Positions 8,901-12,703 of a DNA stretch of 12,703 nucleotides are shown piece after piece. The notes beneath the pieces were generated by a model. That model did not search any database. It worked only from the letters and a program-made list of their open reading frames with translations, and was not told the origin of the DNA. The position numbers and the translations under genes are program-made. The stretch comes from Chloromonas sp. AAM2 (lineage: Eukaryota; Chlorophyta; Chlorophyceae; Chlamydomonadales; Chlamydomonadaceae). The DNA lies in NCBI GenBank assembly GCA_004335635.1, contig QAXH01002570.1, positions 1 through 12,703 on the forward strand, in the 5' to 3' direction. Each line of letters opens with the position of its first letter. The first letter of the stretch is position 1.

Positions 8901-11718
8901 ATGACTGCTACAGGCGGCAGCGTGATCAGGTTGCAAGGCAGTCATGTCTGGTAGAATAGAACGAAACTTGGCACAAGCTGCTGCCAAGCTAATCGTGGCT
9001 AGATGCACTGTTACTGTCTCTGCGATGTTCTTCCTGGTGATGCGACTTTTATGTGTGCTGCACTGATTGCGTGGCCAGGTACGCATATACGACGGTTCTC
9101 GATTGGTCAGGGAGATGGCGGAGGAGCCGGAGCAGCCCGCCAAGGCGCGAGCAAAGTAAGGCAACAGGAAGGACTGGGGGAACGAGCATTTGTTGGAGGG
9201 GGTGCCATGCAGGGCCTGGTCTGTGAATATGCAAGGCGTTCAAGGAACATTACGTTCGCAGCTGTTGGACGGGTGGCTCAGCTACAGTGAAAGGCTGGTG
9301 GTGCTGCTGTAGGATGTGGTATGCAACAGCCGGTGGGCGTATGTAAGGAAGCCGGGCGGTCCCAGCCTCCATGTGCTAGGTTTCACACGCATGTAAAGCA
9401 GCTCAGGCAATACAGGGTCAAGGGCTTGTAGGAGGGCCACGGTGCATGCCGGTGGTTTCACGTCGCAGCACTGGGTCGCAAGGTTTCTTGTTTTGCTTCG
9501 CATGCACGCAGATTGGACCTCAAACCCTTGGCATCGCACGGCCACGCCATGGAGGGGTTTGCGCTGGACTGGTCGCCTGTTAAGGCGGGGCGGCTGGCCA
9601 GCGGGGACTGCCGGAAGAACTTGTACGTGTGGGAGCCGTCGGAGGCGGGCAGGTGGACTGTGGGAGGAGCGTTCGCAGGTAAAGAGGAGGAGCAAGGTGG
9701 TGTACAGCTGCGTGGCTTTTACTGCATGTATGGAGCAAGGGAGCCAGATATGCCAGACCAATATCTAGGTGGTGATGAAACAGTATCCACTAGCTGTGAT
9801 ATTCTGATGCCTATTGGGCAAGGTACGGTACGGTCAGATTGCGCTGAGTGGTCTCTGGGAGGTGTTAGGGGTATGTATTGCTGATGGGCCACGTGTGAGA
9901 GAGAGTGAGGAGGGGGGGAGAATCGGAGAGCGGAGGCTAGGACACTTGCCCGTATGAATCGTGTGGATTGCTGCAAAGGGATGTTGTGCATGTCTGCTTG
10001 CAAAGCACATGCGTTTGCAGGTCACACATCCACGGCCCTCAGTCATAACCCTTGGTTGTGTTTGTGCGCTCAGGCCACGAGTCCAGTGTCGAGGACATCT
10101 CCTGGAGCCCCACGGAGGAGACAGTGCTGGCCAGCTGCAGCTCCGACCAGACGATTCGCGTGTGGGACACTCGGGAGCGGAGCAAGCCCATGATCACAGT
10201 CAAGGTGGGAACGTACACAAGGGGCACGGTTCCAGGCTCAGGGATCTGCCATTCCATTGTGGGTTACTAAGGGCGGGGACGCGTTGTAGGGGAAGAGTAC
10301 TGGGAGCTGGACGGTTCGGTTGTAACTGGAGTCTGGTTGTTGCTCCGATGCATTTTGGCATTGAATCTCACACCCTTCTATAGATGCATCTGCAGCTTTT
10401 TGAGGTTGGTGTGAGATCATGCAGCGACCAGTGCAGCATGCGCATGGCACACCGTGATCATGTGTTCAGCAGTGAGTGCATGAGCGGTCAGCAACTCATT
10501 GGTGGTGCACCGGGCGTGTAATGCATGTACAGGCACATGACAGCGATGTTAACGTCATCAGTTGGAATCGGTTGGTCACATACATGCTGGCCAGCGGGGC
10601 GGATGACGGGGCGCTCCGGGTGTGGGACCTGCGCAGCTTCACATCGGTGAGCAAACGAAATCTAACTTAACCAGTTGATGGGCGTTTGATCTGTTGGAAC
10701 TAAAGGGGTAATTTAGGGAGAGGAGAAGGGAATGGGCACAAATGGAAGGGATGAGAGAGCAGGAACAATTGGGTGCCACGACGAAGCATGGAGTGGAGAC
10801 CGCTGCAACCCAGAGAGCGGAAGGGGCCCTTACATCAGGATCAGGTAGTCTTGATCGTGATTGCCTCTCATCTGTATTGCCCACAGAACTGGACTCTTTC
10901 ACCTCAGCCAGTGTGTATCAGAGGGCGAGTTTGTATGCATGTTTGTGGACAGTCTTGCGCACGGTGGAAGGCGGCCTTCAGGTTGAGTCTTCAGGCGATC
11001 ATGCCCACACAGCGCTTGTGCTTAACTCAACCCTCCTGCCTGCCCTACATCCCGTGTCTTGCCTGCACGTGACAGGACGGGCCTGTGAGTGAGTTCAAGT
11101 TCCACAAGGGCTACGTGACAGGCCTCGAGTGGTGCCCGTACGAGGGCTCCATGCTCATATCAAGTGCAAGCGACAACCAACTAGGGGTGAGTTTGAAGGA
11201 AGGTTTACAGGTTGTCCTAGTGCAACGGTGAATGCAACACCAAGGCCATGCACAGGGCAGCAACATCTGGGGCCTTGTCCTATCAGTGCGTTGACGTCAG
11301 GCAGAGCACACACAGTTATTACGTCACATATAAATTGAATCTATTCCACGTGTAGCAGTGCCAATTTGGCGTGGCGTTGTGTGTTTGGCATTATGTCGGC
11401 CTGTTTTTTTCTATGGCACGACTACAGTGGTGATATCATATTGTACGCCTGCACTTCCTCACAACACACTGCAAGTGTCAAGTGTCATCCTTGTGCCTCC
11501 AGGTGTGGGACCTTGCCCTTGAGCGGGATGCCGAGGAGGAGGTGGCCCTGGCCCCCGCGGGCAATGCCGCCGCGCCCGCCGACCTGCCTGCCCAACTGCT
11601 CTTCCTACACGCGGGCCAGAAGGACATGAAGGAGTGCCACTGGCACGCGCAGATCCCCGGCCTCATCGTGTCGACGGCCGAGGACTGCATGAACGTGTTC
11701 AAACCATCAAACATATGA
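5924..11718 (+). CDS. GRWD1: GRWD1/Rrb1-type glutamate-rich WD40 protein, ribosome assembly chaperone (12 exons, 480 aa)
   Basis: Exons: 5924-6013, 6104-6151, 6807-6913, 7364-7504, 8009-8161, 8565-8652, 9079-9155, 9512-9678, 10074-10204, 10533-10646, 11076-11186, 11503-11718. They sum to 1443 nt in one frame, ending at TGA 11716-11718. Residues 1-30 are a Lys-rich, probably nuclear or nucleolar tail. About 62-120 matches the CAF1C/RBBP4 H4-binding-type N-domain, including PSLSFD and AGTQA. Residues 137-163 form the acidic Asp/Glu/Ser tract that gives the family its name. WD blades follow: HIGGINRVR (184-192), [12 protein letters not shown] (246-257), [22 protein letters not shown] (W321), [17 protein letters not shown] (W365), VWDLALERD (W411) and a final ECHWHAQ blade. 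In yeast Rrb1 and human GRWD1 this protein binds newly made ribosomal protein uL3 (RPL3) and delivers it to pre-60S particles in the nucleolus; human GRWD1 also binds histones. The length fits the family. No key motif is missing. Exact boundaries are inferred from phase and consensus. Confidence 0.95.
7155..7184. repeat. (ATG)10 trinucleotide microsatellite plus G-run in GRWD1 intron 3
   Basis: Ten perfect ATG units are followed by a run of G to 7190. Just upstream, GCCGGGGGTTGAATG occurs twice in tandem (about 7130-7157), and GGGGTTGA also recurs near 6934 and 6984. All of this lies inside intron 3 (6914-7363). Confidence 0.95.
7515..7750. repeat. Diverged direct repeats in GRWD1 intron 4
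   Basis: A block at 7515-7588 and another at 7685-7750 share GAGGGCAG, CATGG, GGTCA and TTGAACCTGC in the same order. A third partial copy shares GACAATGTCTGGGT exactly (7553-7566 and 7634-7647). They are degenerate intronic repeats of about 70 bp, possibly an old tandem array or element remnant. No coding potential is convincing. Confidence 0.65.
8149..8212 (+). repeat. Duplicated 5' splice-site segment at the GRWD1 exon 5 donor
   Basis: CACA(T)GCATTACAG/GTAAG occurs at the true exon end (donor after 8161) and again 46 bp downstream (potential donor after 8207). The shared block is about 12 identical bases through the donor, with a similar CACAT before it. Use of the second donor would add 46 nt and shift the frame, so the first must be used for a full WD protein. 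Confidence 0.7.
8841..8885. repeat. Short CCCCATGC direct repeats in GRWD1 intron 6
   Basis: CCCCATGC occurs three times at spacings of about 15-17 bp. It is a minor intronic simple repeat with no apparent coding meaning. Confidence 0.5.
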
Positions 11719-11752
11719 GAGAACCATCTTGTGTCAGACTTCTGGGCGCATG

Positions 11753-11757
11753 TGTAA
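11753..11757 (+). terminator. TGTAA polyadenylation signal for GRWD1
   Basis: TGTAA lies 34 nt after the TGA stop codon. This is the chlorophyte-type poly(A) signal; cleavage would be expected 10-20 nt further on, giving a very short 3' UTR. It agrees with the TGTAA found after the stop of the divergent gene. A later TGTAA near 12417 could serve as an alternative. Confidence 0.55.
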
Positions 11758-12703
11758 TCAGGATCTCGTTCTCCGTCAGTGCATGTCATTGCGGTCAGCT
11801 GTTCTGCAAGTGGCTATCTGTGCAGGTGTGATTTAGTTGGCGCAGGTGTTGATCTACTTGCATGAGAGTAGACTGAGCTTTGTCAGCCTTCGACATCAGG
11901 CATGGCGTGCTAGACGTGCGTGTGGCAGGTGTCAGGCTTCTGTCCTGTTTCAACTGTACATGTCATTGCGGTTGACTTCATGGAGGCAAATGGTGACGAA
12001 CCTGCGTGTGAGTGACTGAGTGCAATACAGGTGTAGCTCCATCTTAATGTTAGTGGTTGGCTGCTTGGGCACTGGTTGAGTGTTCAATGCTTGAACTCTT
12101 GATACTAGTGACTGGCCGCCTGATTTTCGAAGGTGAGAAACTCTATTGGTAAGGGCCAAAGCATCAGTTGCGTGAACCCATTGCTGCACCCGTGTCCGCC
12201 CCAGATTATCAACAAAGTCGCGGCTTGGAGCTGCCCCACATGACTCTACGCCATCCCAGCCTTTGAAGATACCTCCGTCCACCCGAACACATAGCAACAG
12301 CATTGAAGCTTCATGGCAACAGGCGGCTTCACTGCACTGATGGACTAAACATCACATGAGAGGAGGGACTCTAGCCCGTCCAACCCGCAAGTGAAGGGGA
12401 TTACGACACACCGCTATTGTAATGGTGGTGGTCACCCCTCAAGGTGCTATCCTGCGACATTGCAACATTGATGCGGACAGACGAACCACAGAGGGCACGG
12501 CACGCTCAGCCTGAAGGAATGTTTGCCATCATGCTCCTTACACCCTTGATAGCCTACCAGGCAGCAATTAGATTCTAAAGGCTTGGCCACGTAAGATCAG
12601 CTAGTGAGGCGGCCGCACAGCTAATGCATGCTGTGCATGTGGGCGCCTGCTGCCTGTTGTTGGCAAGATCATTGTCATGCGACTGCACATTGGGTGACCC
12701 GTA
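11758..12703. other. Gene-free stretch downstream of GRWD1
   Basis: No plus-strand frame of convincing coding character follows the GRWD1 stop. CATGTCATTGCGGT occurs twice (11782-11795 and 11959-11972). A minus-strand open frame of 117 codons (12303-11950) is present; its left part has a mixed, protein-like composition (GGIFKGWDGVES, RTRVQQWVHATDALAL), but no partner exons, family match or TGTAA signal support it. From 12304 onward I see nothing specific. Confidence 0.4.

Noticed and set aside
9282..9761. Minus-strand open frame of 159 codons
   Set aside because: Antisense to GRWD1 exon 8, which carries clear conserved WD motifs on the plus strand.
1..12703. tRNA or rRNA genes, complete transposons
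   Set aside because: I looked for tRNA-like arms with a TTC-loop consensus, rRNA-like conserved blocks, transposase or reverse-transcriptase motifs and long terminal repeats, and saw none I could support by eye.

Overview
The window looks like nuclear DNA of a green alga (Chlorophyta). Protein-coding sequence is cut into many short exons by GT-AG introns of about 90 to 650 bp. The acceptors are mostly NCAG, the donors mostly GTGAG, GTGGG or GTAAG, and each of the two complete genes has a TGTAA motif, the polyadenylation signal typical of chlorophytes, shortly after its stop codon. There are no bacterial-style operons, Shine-Dalgarno sites, phage genes or CRISPR arrays. Base composition is moderate with simple-sequence repeats in introns and gaps. 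I cannot name the species; a core chlorophyte or trebouxiophyte is an inference.

Layout: 1-81 may be the C-terminal end of a plus-strand gene entering from the left. 82-676 is a convergent intergenic gap with an AT microsatellite. 737-5734 on the minus strand is a reconstructed 13-exon gene whose exons join in phase to 577 codons; it encodes a coiled-coil-rich, Pro/Gln/Ala-rich protein that I cannot place in a family. 5735-5923 is a short divergent promoter region with a central CACGTG box. 5924-11718 on the plus strand is a complete 12-exon gene for a 480-residue GRWD1/Rrb1-type WD40 protein, the nucleolar chaperone of ribosomal protein uL3 (RPL3), with N-terminal histone-binding-type domain, acidic tract and WD repeats all present. 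11719-12703 is 3' UTR followed by about 950 bp with no supported gene.

The divergent pair is the main functional observation: an uncharacterised coiled-coil protein shares less than 200 bp of upstream DNA with a ribosome-assembly factor, so the two may be co-regulated. The most unusual structural feature is the repeated duplication of 5' splice-site neighbourhoods. There is a 48-bp tandem repeat at the exon 7 donor of the coiled-coil gene, and second copies of the exon 5 and exon 6 donors of the GRWD1 gene lie just inside their introns. No clearly novel multi-gene system is visible. All exon boundaries were inferred by eye from reading frame, phase and splice consensus and have no transcript support here.
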